Source: Rathayibacter sp. VKM Ac-2879 (GTDB lineage: Bacteria > Actinomycetota > Actinomycetes > Actinomycetales > Microbacteriaceae). From it: a DNA stretch of 64,000 nucleotides. This document shows, one piece after another, positions 28,527-36,649 of this stretch. The notes beneath the pieces are model-generated. The model did no database searches. It was not told where the DNA came from and saw nothing but the letters and a program-made list of their open reading frames with translations. Positions within the stretch are counted from its first letter, which is position 1, and every line of letters begins with the position of its first letter. Both the position numbers and the translations under genes were made by a program. The stretch is taken from positions 124,001-188,000 of the forward strand of contig NZ_JADKSO010000004.1 of the NCBI RefSeq assembly GCF_015351245.1. The letters are read 5' to 3'.

Positions 28527-29515
28527 GCCGCGACCGCCTTCCCGCCCCAGCGGAGCAGGAGCGAGGCCCAGGTCATCCCCGCGCCGAAGCCTGCGAGGAG
28601 CACCAGGTCGCCGTCGGCGATCCGCCCCTCCTCCAGAGCCTCGAACAGGGCGATCGGGATCGACGCCGACGCCGTGTTCCCGTAGCGCTGAAGATTCGTG
28701 AACAGCTGCTCCTCGGCCATGCCCGTGTGCTGGGCGATGGAGTTGACGATGCGGATGTTCGCCTGGTGCGGGATGACCAGGTCGATGTCGCCGACCTCGA
28801 CTCCAGCCGACTCGAGCGTGCGCCGCACCGTGCCGACAGTGAGGCGCACCGCGTTCAGGTAAATCTCGTTGCCGTTGATCCGGGCGTAATGGTGCCCGTC
28901 CCTGACCGTCTGCTCGGTCGTGGGCATCCGGCTGCCGCCGGCGAGCACCCTGAGGCTGTTCGTGCGGCTGCCGTCGGCGCCCATATCCCAGCCGAGGATC
29001 CAGTCCTCGTCACCGGGCACCAGCACGACCGCACCCGCGCCATCGCCGACCAGGATGCCCAGGTCGCGGTCGGCGGGGTCGGTGGTGAGCGAATGGGTGT
29101 CGCTGCCGATCACGAGGATCGGCCGCGGGTCCATCTTCATCAGGCCGGCCGCGGTGATCAGGGCATAGACGAAACCCGAGCACTCGGCGTTGACGTCGTG
29201 CGCGCTCCCGGCGATGCCGAGCGCGTGGTGGACGAACGCCGAGGTCGCGGGGGAGGGCTGCTCGGGAGTCGCCGTCGCGACCAGCAGGTGCGCGATGTCG
29301 GCGCCGGTCAGCCCCGAGCGCTCCAGAGCGGCGCGGCCCGCGTCGATCGCCAGCGAGGCCGTCGTCTGCCCGTCCTCGACCCATCGCCGGGATCGGATGC
29401 CGCAGCGGCTGACGATCCAGTTCTCGTCGACGCCGAAGGTCTCGGCGCGCTCGGCGCTCGTGACGATGCGCTCGGGGACGGCCATCCCCCAGCCCGAGAT
29501 GCTGATCTGGGCCAC
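28523..29515 (-). CDS. 3-oxoacyl-ACP synthase III-like ketosynthase
   Basis: A FabH-type condensing enzyme of 330 residues. The triad is complete: Cys112 (NAECSGF), His250 (VIPHQANIRI) and Asn280 (RYGNTASAS). KAS III enzymes start a chain from acyl-CoA and malonyl-ACP, and relatives in secondary pathways also act as acyl transferases. The GTG at 29515 lies 2 nt after the ACP stop. With the ACP, SDR and PPTase it could make a short beta-hydroxyacyl or beta-ketoacyl piece for the cluster product. Confidence 0.92.
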   Translation of the reverse strand: MAQISISGWGMAVPERIVTSAERAETFGVDENWIVSRCGIRSRRWVEDGQTTASLAIDAGRAALERSGLTGADIAHLLVATATPEQPSPATSAFVHHALGIAGSAHDVNAECSGFVYALITAAGLMKMDPRPILVIGSDTHSLTTDPADRDLGILVGDGAGAVVLVPGDEDWILGWDMGADGSRTNSLRVLAGGSRMPTTEQTVRDGHHYARINGNEIYLNAVRLTVGTVRRTLESAGVEVGDIDLVIPHQANIRIVNSIAQHTGMAEEQLFTNLQRYGNTASASIPIALFEALEEGRIADGDLVLLAGFGAGMTWASLLLRWGGKAVAA

Positions 29516-29517
29516 GA

Positions 29518-29775
29518 TCAGCCGACCGCGCCGGCGGTGACGCGCTGCGAGAGACGCTCGTGCACGATCCGGAGGGTCAGCGAGCCGTCCTCGTTCGCGA
29601 AGACGTCGGCGTCGACGCCCGAGTCGGGGTTCGCGGACTGGTAGCCGTACAGCCACTCCATCAGGTCCATCGAGTCGACGTCGGACAGCTCGGTGAGCGG
29701 GGTGTCGGCGTCGATCTCGGGGGCGCCGGAGACGGACTGCATCTGCTCGATCAGGTCGTCGAGGGTGGGGATCAT
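29518..29775 (-). CDS. Acyl carrier protein (atypical)
   Basis: An 85-residue carrier protein. The phosphopantetheine serine lies in SDVDSMDLMEWL, where the usual DSL is DSM. The C-terminal part is unlike FabD/FabF-type ACPs. A good ribosome-binding sequence (AAGGAC, 7 nt spacing) sets ATG 29775. It is the first gene of the minus-strand operon, about 100 nt from paired TTGCGG heptamers that probably bind the SARP regulator. It pairs with the KAS III encoded immediately downstream. Confidence 0.85.
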   Translation of the reverse strand: MIPTLDDLIEQMQSVSGAPEIDADTPLTELSDVDSMDLMEWLYGYQSANPDSGVDADVFANEDGSLTLRIVHERLSQRVTAGAVG

Positions 29776-29875
29776 CGTTCTGTCCTTCTGCGCGGGTCGA
29801 GCGCCTCCGGCGGAGCGGAGCGGTCGACGGATCGGTGGTCTTCGAGGCGACCGGCCCGGGAGCGTCGCCGGAGCC

Positions 29876-29907
29876 AGTCCAGACCAGGCCCGCAAACGGC
29901 CCGCAAG
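29876..29907 (-). promoter_or_regulatory. SARP-type direct repeats and -10 for the ACP operon
   Basis: Read on the minus strand, heptamers CTTGCGG (29907-29901) and TTTGCGG (29896-29890) start exactly 11 bp apart. An 8-nt spacer and a -10-like TGGACT (29881-29876) follow. This is the geometry known for ActII-ORF4/DnrI-class regulators. Confidence 0.65.
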
Positions 29908-29925
29908 CGCGCGCGGGCGCCTCCG

Positions 29926-29957
29926 CTTGCCGCGCCCTTGCGGCCCGGGCGCAGGCT
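29926..29957 (+). promoter_or_regulatory. SARP-type direct repeats and -10 for the monooxygenase operon
   Basis: Heptamers CTTGCCG (29926-29932) and CTTGCGG (29937-29943) are 11 bp apart, then 8 nt, then CAGGCT (29952-29957). The site mirrors the one on the minus strand 19 bp away, so one regulator could drive both divergent operons. Confidence 0.65.
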
Positions 29958-30005
29958 CGTCCCGGAACGCGCCGGACGCCCCGGCGGGGCAGGGAGGAAC
30001 AGGGC

Positions 30006-31508
30006 ATGGACGCCACACCGCACATCCGCGTCGCGATCATCGGGGCGGGGTTCTCGGGCCTCGGCGCGGCGATCCGCCTCGCGCAGGAGGACCAGGACGA
30101 CTTCCTCGTCTTCGAGCGGGCCGAGGAGGTGGGCGGCACCTGGCGGGACAACTCCTACCCGGGCGCGGCCTGCGACGTCATGTCGCTCCTCTACTCCTAC
30201 TCATTCGCCCCGTACTCGGGGTGGGAGCGAACGTTCGGCACGCGCGACGAGATCCTCGCCTACCTGATCCGCACGACCGACCGCTCAGGGATCCGCGACC
30301 GCATCCGGTTCGGACACCGACTCGAGGAGGCGCAGTGGGACCAGGAGGCGGGGCACTGGCTCGTGCGCACCTCGCGCGGCGACTGGACCGCGGACGTCCT
30401 CGTGCTGGGCACCGGCTACCTCAGCGAGCCGTCGCTCCCATCCCTCCCCGGTCTGGACGGCTTCGCGGGCACAGCGGTGCACTCGTCGCAGTGGGATCCC
30501 TCGATCGACCTCGCAGGCAAGAGCGTCGCCGTCGTCGGTACCGGTGCCTCCGCGATCCAGATCGTGCCGAGCATCCAGCCGCAGGTGGCCGAGCTGACCG
30601 TCTACCAGCGCACCCCCGCGTGGGTCGCGCCGAAGCCGGACAAGAAGATCTCGGCGCTCCAGCGGTGGCTGCGCACGAGTGTCCCCGGCTACCAGCGCTT
30701 CCGGCGCCTGTTCAACAAGTACGGCCGCGAGATCGTGGTGGCGCTGCTCTCGAAGCCCGAGCTGATGCGGAAGACGCTGCAGGGGAACGCCCTCGCGCAC
30801 CTGCACGCGTCGGTGCCGGCCGGTCCGCTCCGCGACGCCCTCACTCCCGACTATGTCGCCGGCTGCAAGCGCGTGCTGTTCTCGAACGACTACTACCCGG
30901 CGCTCACGAGCGGCAACACAGAGCTGGTCTCGTCGGCGGTGAGCCGGATCGAGGGCTCGCTGGTCATCGCGGGCGAGGACGAGCGCGACATCGACGTGCT
31001 GATCTTCGCCACCGGGTTCTCGGCCGTCGACAGGCCCGTGGCCCACCTCATCCGCGACACGCAAGGGCGCACTCTCGCGTCGCACTGGGCGGGCGGGGCA
31101 TCCGCGTACCTCGGGTCGACCGTTGCCGGCTTCCCCAACCTCGTCCTGTTGATGGGCCCGAACACGGCGCTCGGCCACTCCTCCCAGACCGTGATGATCG
31201 AGGCGCAGCTCGCCTACCTCGTCTCGGCCCTCGCGGTGCTGCGCGCTCGCGGGGCCCGATCGTTCGAGGTGCGGCGCGACGTCCAGGACCGTCACGACGC
31301 GATGATCCGCCGCCGCTTCGACGGCACCGTCTGGCAGGACGGCGGCTGCGCGAGCTGGTACGCCGACGCGTCCGGCCGAAACCCCTCGATCTGGCCCTCG
31401 ACCACCACCCGCTTCGAGCGCCTCACCCGCACCTTCTCACCCTCCGACTACCTCCTCACCTCCGTCTCCGCTCGCGCGCTGACGCCGTCACAGAAAGCCG
31501 ACCGATGA
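30006..31508 (+). CDS. Flavin-containing monooxygenase (Baeyer-Villiger type)
   Basis: A 500-residue FAD- and NADPH-dependent monooxygenase. It has two dinucleotide-binding motifs, GAGFSGLGAA at the N-terminus and VVGTGASAIQ near residue 180. Between them, FAGTAVHSSQWD fits the Baeyer-Villiger fingerprint FxGxxxHxxxW(P/D). Such enzymes insert oxygen next to a ketone or oxidise heteroatoms. GGGAGGAA upstream fixes ATG 30006. The stop overlaps the start of the oxidase gene. The substrate is presumably a ketone made by the cluster's ketosynthases (inference). Confidence 0.93.
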   Translation: MDATPHIRVAIIGAGFSGLGAAIRLAQEDQDDFLVFERAEEVGGTWRDNSYPGAACDVMSLLYSYSFAPYSGWERTFGTRDEILAYLIRTTDRSGIRDRIRFGHRLEEAQWDQEAGHWLVRTSRGDWTADVLVLGTGYLSEPSLPSLPGLDGFAGTAVHSSQWDPSIDLAGKSVAVVGTGASAIQIVPSIQPQVAELTVYQRTPAWVAPKPDKKISALQRWLRTSVPGYQRFRRLFNKYGREIVVALLSKPELMRKTLQGNALAHLHASVPAGPLRDALTPDYVAGCKRVLFSNDYYPALTSGNTELVSSAVSRIEGSLVIAGEDERDIDVLIFATGFSAVDRPVAHLIRDTQGRTLASHWAGGASAYLGSTVAGFPNLVLLMGPNTALGHSSQTVMIEAQLAYLVSALAVLRARGARSFEVRRDVQDRHDAMIRRRFDGTVWQDGGCASWYADASGRNPSIWPSTTTRFERLTRTFSPSDYLLTSVSARALTPSQKADR

Positions 31509-33037
31509 CCGTGCAGTCCACCACCCCCGCTCCCGATTCCCCGTCCACAGGCGCGTCCCGGCGCGCCGTCGTCCTCGGCGCCGGCGCGGCCGTCGTCGCC
31601 TGGAGCCTCGCCTCCGGCTGGCTTACCGCCGATGGCGCCGCGGCCACGGAGGAGCGCACGGGCGACCGTCACCGCCTCCCGCGGCTGGACGGCACGCTGG
31701 AGCTCGCGCAGACCTCCGGCTTCGACCACGATTTCGGCGGCTTCGTCACCAGCAGGCCGTGGGCGGTGCTCCACGCCGGCTCGACCCGCGACGTCGTGGC
31801 GATGATCGACTACTCGCGCCGCCACCGCATCCCGGTCGCCGTGAACGGACAGAGCGGCGAGCCTGGAGTGCTCGAGTCGCACTCGAACTACGGGCAGGCT
31901 CAGACCGACGGCGGGCTGCAGATCGACTTGCGCTCGTTCGCCCGCATCGAGACGATCGAGCCGCGCCGCGCGATCGTCGGTGCTGGAGCCACCTGGGCGG
32001 AGGTCGTCGAGGCTGCGCTCGCCATCGGCAGCACCGTCCCCACCCTCCCCGACTACCTCAAGCTCTCGATCGGGGGCACGATCTCGGTCGGCGGCATCGG
32101 CGGCAATGTGCAGCGCGTCGGGCTCTCGGCCGACATCGTCCGCTCGCTCGAGATCGTGACCGGTCGGGGCGAGATCGTCACCGCCTCCCGGCGGCGAAAC
32201 TCCGCTCTGTTCGATGCGGCCCGCGCGGGCGGCGGCCAGGTGGGAGTGATCACGAAGGTCGAGCTCGACCTGGTCCCCGCCGAGACCACGGCCACCATCC
32301 GCACCTACTTCTACACCGACCTCAGCCGTTTCCTGGCGGACCAGACGCTGGTGATGCAGGCCAAGCGCGTCGACCATCAGTCCGGCTCGATCGTCCGCAC
32401 CCCGGACGGGACCGGATGGCGCTTCGCGATGGAGCTGGGCACCTACCACTCCACCCAGGAGGCTCCCGCGCTCGACGACCTCGTGGCCCGCTTCGGCGAT
32501 GTCGCCGCCGACCGCGACGAGTTCGCGCTCCCCTACCGCGACTGGGCGTTCCGCCTCGAGCCGCTCATTCCCGGGCTACTCGACGGCGGCTACTGGGAGC
32601 AGCGCAAGCCGTGGCTGAGCCTGCTCGTCCCGAGTCACGAGGTGGAGCGGTTCGTCGGCGAGATCCTCCCCGACCTGACCCCCGCCGACCTGGGCGCCGG
32701 CTTCTGCCTGCTCTCGCCACTGGACCCGCGGGTCATCACCGCGCCTCTCTTCGCGGTGCCGCGGGGGCGCGACGGGCTCGCCTTCTTCTTCGACCTGCTC
32801 GCGTTCCCCGAGCCGGACGAGACCGGCATCGATGCGATGCTGGAGCGCAACCGGCGGCTCTACGACCGCCTCGTCCAGCTGGGGGGCAAGCGCTACATCA
32901 TCGGTGCTGTGCCGCGGATGACCGTTGCGGACTGGCGGCGCCACTTCGGTCCTGCGGGTTACGCGAACCTGAACCGGCTGAAGTCGCTGCACGATCCAGC
33001 GCGCATTCTCACTCCCGGTCAGGGTTTCTTCGGATGA
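31505..33037 (+). CDS. Tat-exported FAD-linked oxidase, cytokinin-dehydrogenase-like
   Basis: A 510-residue flavoprotein of the VAO/BBE fold. The N-terminus has SRRAVVLGAGAAVVAW, a twin-arginine signal, so it is likely exported or membrane-held after folding. The FAD domain contains LPDYLKLSIGGTISVGGIGG, and GQVGVITKVELDL matches the cytokinin dehydrogenase pattern. HSNYGQAQ aligns with the GHSINGQAQ segment whose His carries FAD covalently in CKX enzymes, after an insertion of about 8 residues. It may oxidise an amine or a late intermediate outside the cytoplasm. Cytokinin breakdown is the alternative, but the operon setting favours a tailoring step. Confidence 0.88.
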   Translation: MTVQSTTPAPDSPSTGASRRAVVLGAGAAVVAWSLASGWLTADGAAATEERTGDRHRLPRLDGTLELAQTSGFDHDFGGFVTSRPWAVLHAGSTRDVVAMIDYSRRHRIPVAVNGQSGEPGVLESHSNYGQAQTDGGLQIDLRSFARIETIEPRRAIVGAGATWAEVVEAALAIGSTVPTLPDYLKLSIGGTISVGGIGGNVQRVGLSADIVRSLEIVTGRGEIVTASRRRNSALFDAARAGGGQVGVITKVELDLVPAETTATIRTYFYTDLSRFLADQTLVMQAKRVDHQSGSIVRTPDGTGWRFAMELGTYHSTQEAPALDDLVARFGDVAADRDEFALPYRDWAFRLEPLIPGLLDGGYWEQRKPWLSLLVPSHEVERFVGEILPDLTPADLGAGFCLLSPLDPRVITAPLFAVPRGRDGLAFFFDLLAFPEPDETGIDAMLERNRRLYDRLVQLGGKRYIIGAVPRMTVADWRRHFGPAGYANLNRLKSLHDPARILTPGQGFFG

Positions 33038-34377
33038 GCCGCTCCGCGATGGCGACCCGCGACCAGGTCGACCTCCCCGCCGCTCCGGCCGAGGTGTGGG
33101 CCGCGCTCCTCGCCGAGCTCGGCGGCGGCGGCCGGTGGTGGCTGCCGAACAACACCTTCGTGCCGCTCGCCGGGCGGATCGACATGCTCGGTGCGGCCCT
33201 GAGGGTCGAGGTGAGACCGAAGGGCCGCGACGGCAGCGGCCCCGTGCTCGCATTCACGGCTGTCACGCGGGTCGCGGTCGCGGAGGAGCTGCTGGCGATG
33301 GACTTCGTCGACGGCTGTTTTCGCGGCGGCTGGCGATTCGAGCTCTCGCCGCTGGATGGGGGGCGTGCGACCCGGCTCGCGGTGGTGTTCGAAGCGGAGG
33401 CGGCGGGTTGGGTGCGCGCTCTTGCCCGGGTCGTCGACGTGGGGGCGGAGCACTCCGCCGGCGTCGGCCTCGCGTTCGAGCAGCTCGCGGCGCACCTCGC
33501 TGACGAGTCGCCGGCAGAGGTCTCGCGCGGCGTGCACTCCGTCACGCTGCGCGGAGGCGGGGCGATCCGGGTCGTGCGGCACGCGCCCGCCGAGCCGACC
33601 GCCGTGCCCATCGTCCTACTGCACGGCTGGGCGAGCTCGGCGGACGTCTGGGAGGAGACGGCCGCCGGCCTCGCGCGGCGCGGGTCGGTCGTCCTGTGCC
33701 CCGAGCTGCGCGGCCACGGCGGCTCGGCCGCTCTCCCCGTCCCCGAGGCGACGGAGCTCCTGCCCACGCTCGTCGAGGACGCCCTCGCGGTGATCGACTC
33801 TCTTGCGGGCGGAGGACCGGTCGTGCTGGCCGGGCACTCGGGCGGAGGCCTTGTCGCCCTCGATGCCGCAGCCGCCCGGCCCTCGGTCGCGGCCGGCCTC
33901 GTGCTCGTCTCGACCGCGGTGCGGTCTGACCCGCTTCCCGGAGCCGAGCGTGCGCTGGTCGGCGGGACATTCCTGGGCCGCGTGCTGCGGACGGGAGCCG
34001 GCGCCGAGCTGGTCCTCTCGCGCACGATGGGGCCCTCGCGCCCCTTCCCGGGGAGGCGTGCCGTGGCCGACGCCTTCGCCGCGACCCGGCCGAGGGTCCG
34101 GCGGGTCTTCTTCGACGCCTCCTCCGGGATCGACCGCCGCCGCCACCTCGCCGCGGTCGCGGCGCGCGGACTCCCGATCGGTGTGCTTTCGGGTCTCGAG
34201 GACCGCACGACGAGTCCCGCCCTGGTCCGGCGCACGGCGGCCGCAGCCGGGCTCGCGGGGCCGGTGCTGCTGCCTGGCCGCGGGCACGCGCTGCCCGTCG
34301 AGGCGCCCCACGCGGTGCAGGAGGCGGTCCTCGCGGTTCGGCGAGCGGCGCGGCCCGCGGCGGTGCCGACTCCCTGA
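33034..34377 (+). CDS. SRPBCC-domain / alpha-beta hydrolase fusion protein
   Basis: A 447-residue two-domain protein. Residues about 1-155 form a SRPBCC (START-like) domain, a hydrophobic ligand pocket found in polyketide cyclases. Residues about 185-440 form an alpha/beta hydrolase with LLHGWASSADVWE (oxyanion region) and the nucleophile elbow AGHSGGG. The late GRGHALPVEAPH supplies the His. The ATG overlaps the stop of the oxidase gene. A cyclase pocket fused to a hydrolase suggests cyclisation or release of the cluster product, but this is inference; I know no characterised example. Confidence 0.85.
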   Translation: MSRSAMATRDQVDLPAAPAEVWAALLAELGGGGRWWLPNNTFVPLAGRIDMLGAALRVEVRPKGRDGSGPVLAFTAVTRVAVAEELLAMDFVDGCFRGGWRFELSPLDGGRATRLAVVFEAEAAGWVRALARVVDVGAEHSAGVGLAFEQLAAHLADESPAEVSRGVHSVTLRGGGAIRVVRHAPAEPTAVPIVLLHGWASSADVWEETAAGLARRGSVVLCPELRGHGGSAALPVPEATELLPTLVEDALAVIDSLAGGGPVVLAGHSGGGLVALDAAAARPSVAAGLVLVSTAVRSDPLPGAERALVGGTFLGRVLRTGAGAELVLSRTMGPSRPFPGRRAVADAFAATRPRVRRVFFDASSGIDRRRHLAAVAARGLPIGVLSGLEDRTTSPALVRRTAAAAGLAGPVLLPGRGHALPVEAPHAVQEAVLAVRRAARPAAVPTP

Positions 34378-34388
34378 CCCGCCTTTCG

Positions 34389-34439
34389 CCGATGACCCCG
34401 AGCGCCCGCTCCTCCCGGACGGGTGCTCGGGGTCATCGG
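34389..34439 (+). terminator. Strong hairpin ending the monooxygenase operon
   Basis: CCGATGACCCCGAGC (34389-34403) pairs with GCTCGGGGTCATCGG (34425-34439), continued inward by CCCG/CGGG after a mismatch. There is no long T-tract, as is common in actinobacterial terminators. The rest of the gap to 34618 holds no gene. Confidence 0.75.
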
Positions 34440-34618
34440 CGTGCGCGGGGCATCCGGGCAGCAGCCGGAGACGGCAGCGTATGGGTCTGAGCCGCGTGCG
34501 CATTCCTCCGCCGGGGGAGGACCGCTTGCATGGAGGAAGGACGGAAGGAGCCGGTCGGTCCCGACCGGGCGAACCGCCCCGCCGCACCCGCGGCGCCACT
34601 CAGACGAAGGAGAACCCC

Positions 34619-35431
34619 ATGCTGATCATCGGTGGAACAGGCAAGACGGGTCGACGCGTGGTCGACCGGCTCACGGAGAAGGGCGTCGAGGTGCGGGTCG
34701 GCTCGCGCTCCGGCACCCCCGCCTTCGACTGGGACGACCGCTCGACGTGGGCCGCCGCGGTCGAGGGCCAGAAGGCCGTCTACGTCACCTACTACCCCGA
34801 CCTCGCGTTCCCGGGCGTCTCGGACCTCATCGGCGACTTCTCGCGCCTGGCCGTGGCGGCCGGGGTGGAGCGGCTCGTGCTGCTCTCGGGGCGCGGCGAG
34901 GAGGGGGCGCTCGCGAGCGAGCAGGCCCTCCAGGAGGCGGGAGCACGCTGGACCATCGTCCGCTGCAACTGGTTCAACCAGAACTTCGACGAGAGCTTCT
35001 TCCTCGAGCCCGTGCGCGAGGGCGTCATCGCCATCCCGGCCGGCGACGCGGTGGAGCCGTTCGTCGATGCGGAGGACATCGCCGACGTCGTGGTCGCTGC
35101 GCTGACCGAGGACGGCCACGACGGCGTCGTCTACGAGCTGTCCGGTCCGCGCCTGCTCAGCTTCACCGAGGTCGCTGAGGAGCTCAGCCGCGCGACCGGT
35201 CGCGAGATCGTCTACGCCCCGGTGACGCCGGAGGAGTACGGCGCCATGCTCGAGCGCGAGGGTCTGCCGCAGGACTTCGTCGAGCTGTTCACGATCATCC
35301 TCGACGGCCGCAACGCCAGCCTCACCGACGGCGTCCAGCGGGCGCTCGGCCGAGAGCCGCGCGACTTCCGCGACTACGCGCGCGAGGCCGCGGCGACCGG
35401 TGTCTGGACCCCGGCACCCGTATCGGTGTGA
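34619..35431 (+). CDS. NmrA/NAD(P)H-binding family oxidoreductase
   Basis: A 270-residue atypical SDR of the NmrA/QOR2 type. It starts MLIIGGTGKTGRRVV, a Rossmann loop, and continues with LVLLSGRGEEGA and NWFNQNF, which are usual in this family. AAGGAG 6 nt upstream sets ATG 34619. It could sense redox state or reduce a small molecule. It has its own leader after a terminator and is loosely coupled to the next gene; a link to the cluster is uncertain. Confidence 0.88.
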   Translation: MLIIGGTGKTGRRVVDRLTEKGVEVRVGSRSGTPAFDWDDRSTWAAAVEGQKAVYVTYYPDLAFPGVSDLIGDFSRLAVAAGVERLVLLSGRGEEGALASEQALQEAGARWTIVRCNWFNQNFDESFFLEPVREGVIAIPAGDAVEPFVDAEDIADVVVAALTEDGHDGVVYELSGPRLLSFTEVAEELSRATGREIVYAPVTPEEYGAMLEREGLPQDFVELFTIILDGRNASLTDGVQRALGREPRDFRDYAREAAATGVWTPAPVSV

Positions 35432-35445
35432 CACGGAGAGGGGGG

Positions 35446-36618
35446 ATGATCGAGGAGGCGGTCGGCGCGGTGTTCGGGGTCGTCGAGCAGTCCACCGCGG
35501 TCGTGTTGGTCGCGATGAGCTGCCCGACGCGCACCGAGGCCGACCGGCAGCGGGTGCGCTGGGAGGAGTGCGGCTGCTCCCGCCCCGGACTGGGCGGCAG
35601 CGGAGGTGCGAGCGTGCTGACCGGCGCGTTCCCGAGCGTGTTCGATGCGTTGACCGCCGTCGGTGCGGTCTGCTCCGATGCTCGGCCGGGAGGCGGCGGA
35701 AGCGTCGCGATCGCCTCTGGCTCCGCCGGACCCGGCACGGGCGGCGAGATGCTCGCCGGACGGGTCTCCGCCCTGCTGGCCTCGGCCGGCCCGGGAGAGT
35801 GCCTGGCGACGGCGGAGGTCGCCCTGCTCGCCGGTCCCCTGCTGGGCGCCGGCCTCGATCTGGTCGACAGCGGGCGTCGGGAGCGGCGCGAGCCCGCGGC
35901 CGGACCAGTGGACGCCGGGGCGGCGATCGTCTACGAGATCCGGCCGACCGAGGTCGCCGGTCGCCTCACCTCCTGCTCGCGGCTCGATTGGGCCCGCCGA
36001 CGCCTGCACGGTGCTCCGGCGCGTCCCCGCGCCGTCGACCGCCTCCGTCCCGCCTCCCGGATCACCTCGCTCGTTGCCGAGGACGAGGGAACGCTCGAGG
36101 TCGCCATCGCGCAGGCAGCCCTGGGCGCCCACTCCGCCGGCGCCCACGTGCTGCGCTCGAACGGGCGGGCGGACGGGGGACGGCTGCTGTCGGCCGTGGT
36201 CGAGCTGCTGGCGGCGTACGCCGAGGATCGCGGCTCGTCGCTCGCGAGGGGGGAGTCGGCGCACGAGTGGGCCGCCGTCTCGCGGTCGCTGCCCGAGATC
36301 GCGCACCGCTCCGGGCTGGCGAGGAAGGCCGAGGACGCCGCGGCGCACCGGGCGAGCCCGGTCGGCCGCGAAACGCTCGATCTGCTCGACCGCCTCCTCC
36401 GCTCGGTGGCCGCCGCCGGGCCCGTCGCCTTGATCATCACCGCGGTGAAGGAGCTGGATCCGCTCAGTCGCGTGCTGATCGAGCGGGTGCTCGGCGACCG
36501 CCGGTTGCCCGACGTCCGGCTCGTGCTGGGCGCGATCGGCGAGGAGCCGGCGTTCGTCGATCGCCTGCGCCGCCGACTCGGCGACCACGAGGTGCAGCAG
36601 GTCGTGCTGACCGCCTGA
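35446..36618 (+). CDS. Degenerate cyclase-homology/ATPase-like regulatory protein
   Basis: A 390-residue protein of no clear family. Its first part (GAFPSVFDALTAVGAV, SVAIASGSA, AGRVSALLASAGPGECLAT) reads like a class III nucleotide cyclase domain that has lost the catalytic metal residues. Its second part (RLLRSVAAAGPVALIITAV, ELDPLSRVLIERV) resembles the Walker B region of MalT/AfsR-type STAND ATPases, but no Walker A is seen. ATG 35446 has GGAG at good spacing; a GTG at 35428 overlapping the previous stop is the alternative. It sits tail to tail with the SARP regulator and may modulate it. No DNA-binding domain is visible. Confidence 0.65.
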   Translation: MIEEAVGAVFGVVEQSTAVVLVAMSCPTRTEADRQRVRWEECGCSRPGLGGSGGASVLTGAFPSVFDALTAVGAVCSDARPGGGGSVAIASGSAGPGTGGEMLAGRVSALLASAGPGECLATAEVALLAGPLLGAGLDLVDSGRRERREPAAGPVDAGAAIVYEIRPTEVAGRLTSCSRLDWARRRLHGAPARPRAVDRLRPASRITSLVAEDEGTLEVAIAQAALGAHSAGAHVLRSNGRADGGRLLSAVVELLAAYAEDRGSSLARGESAHEWAAVSRSLPEIAHRSGLARKAEDAAAHRASPVGRETLDLLDRLLRSVAAAGPVALIITAVKELDPLSRVLIERVLGDRRLPDVRLVLGAIGEEPAFVDRLRRRLGDHEVQQVVLTA

Positions 36619-36649
36619 CTGACGGCGGCAGGGTCCGACCCTGCCGCCG

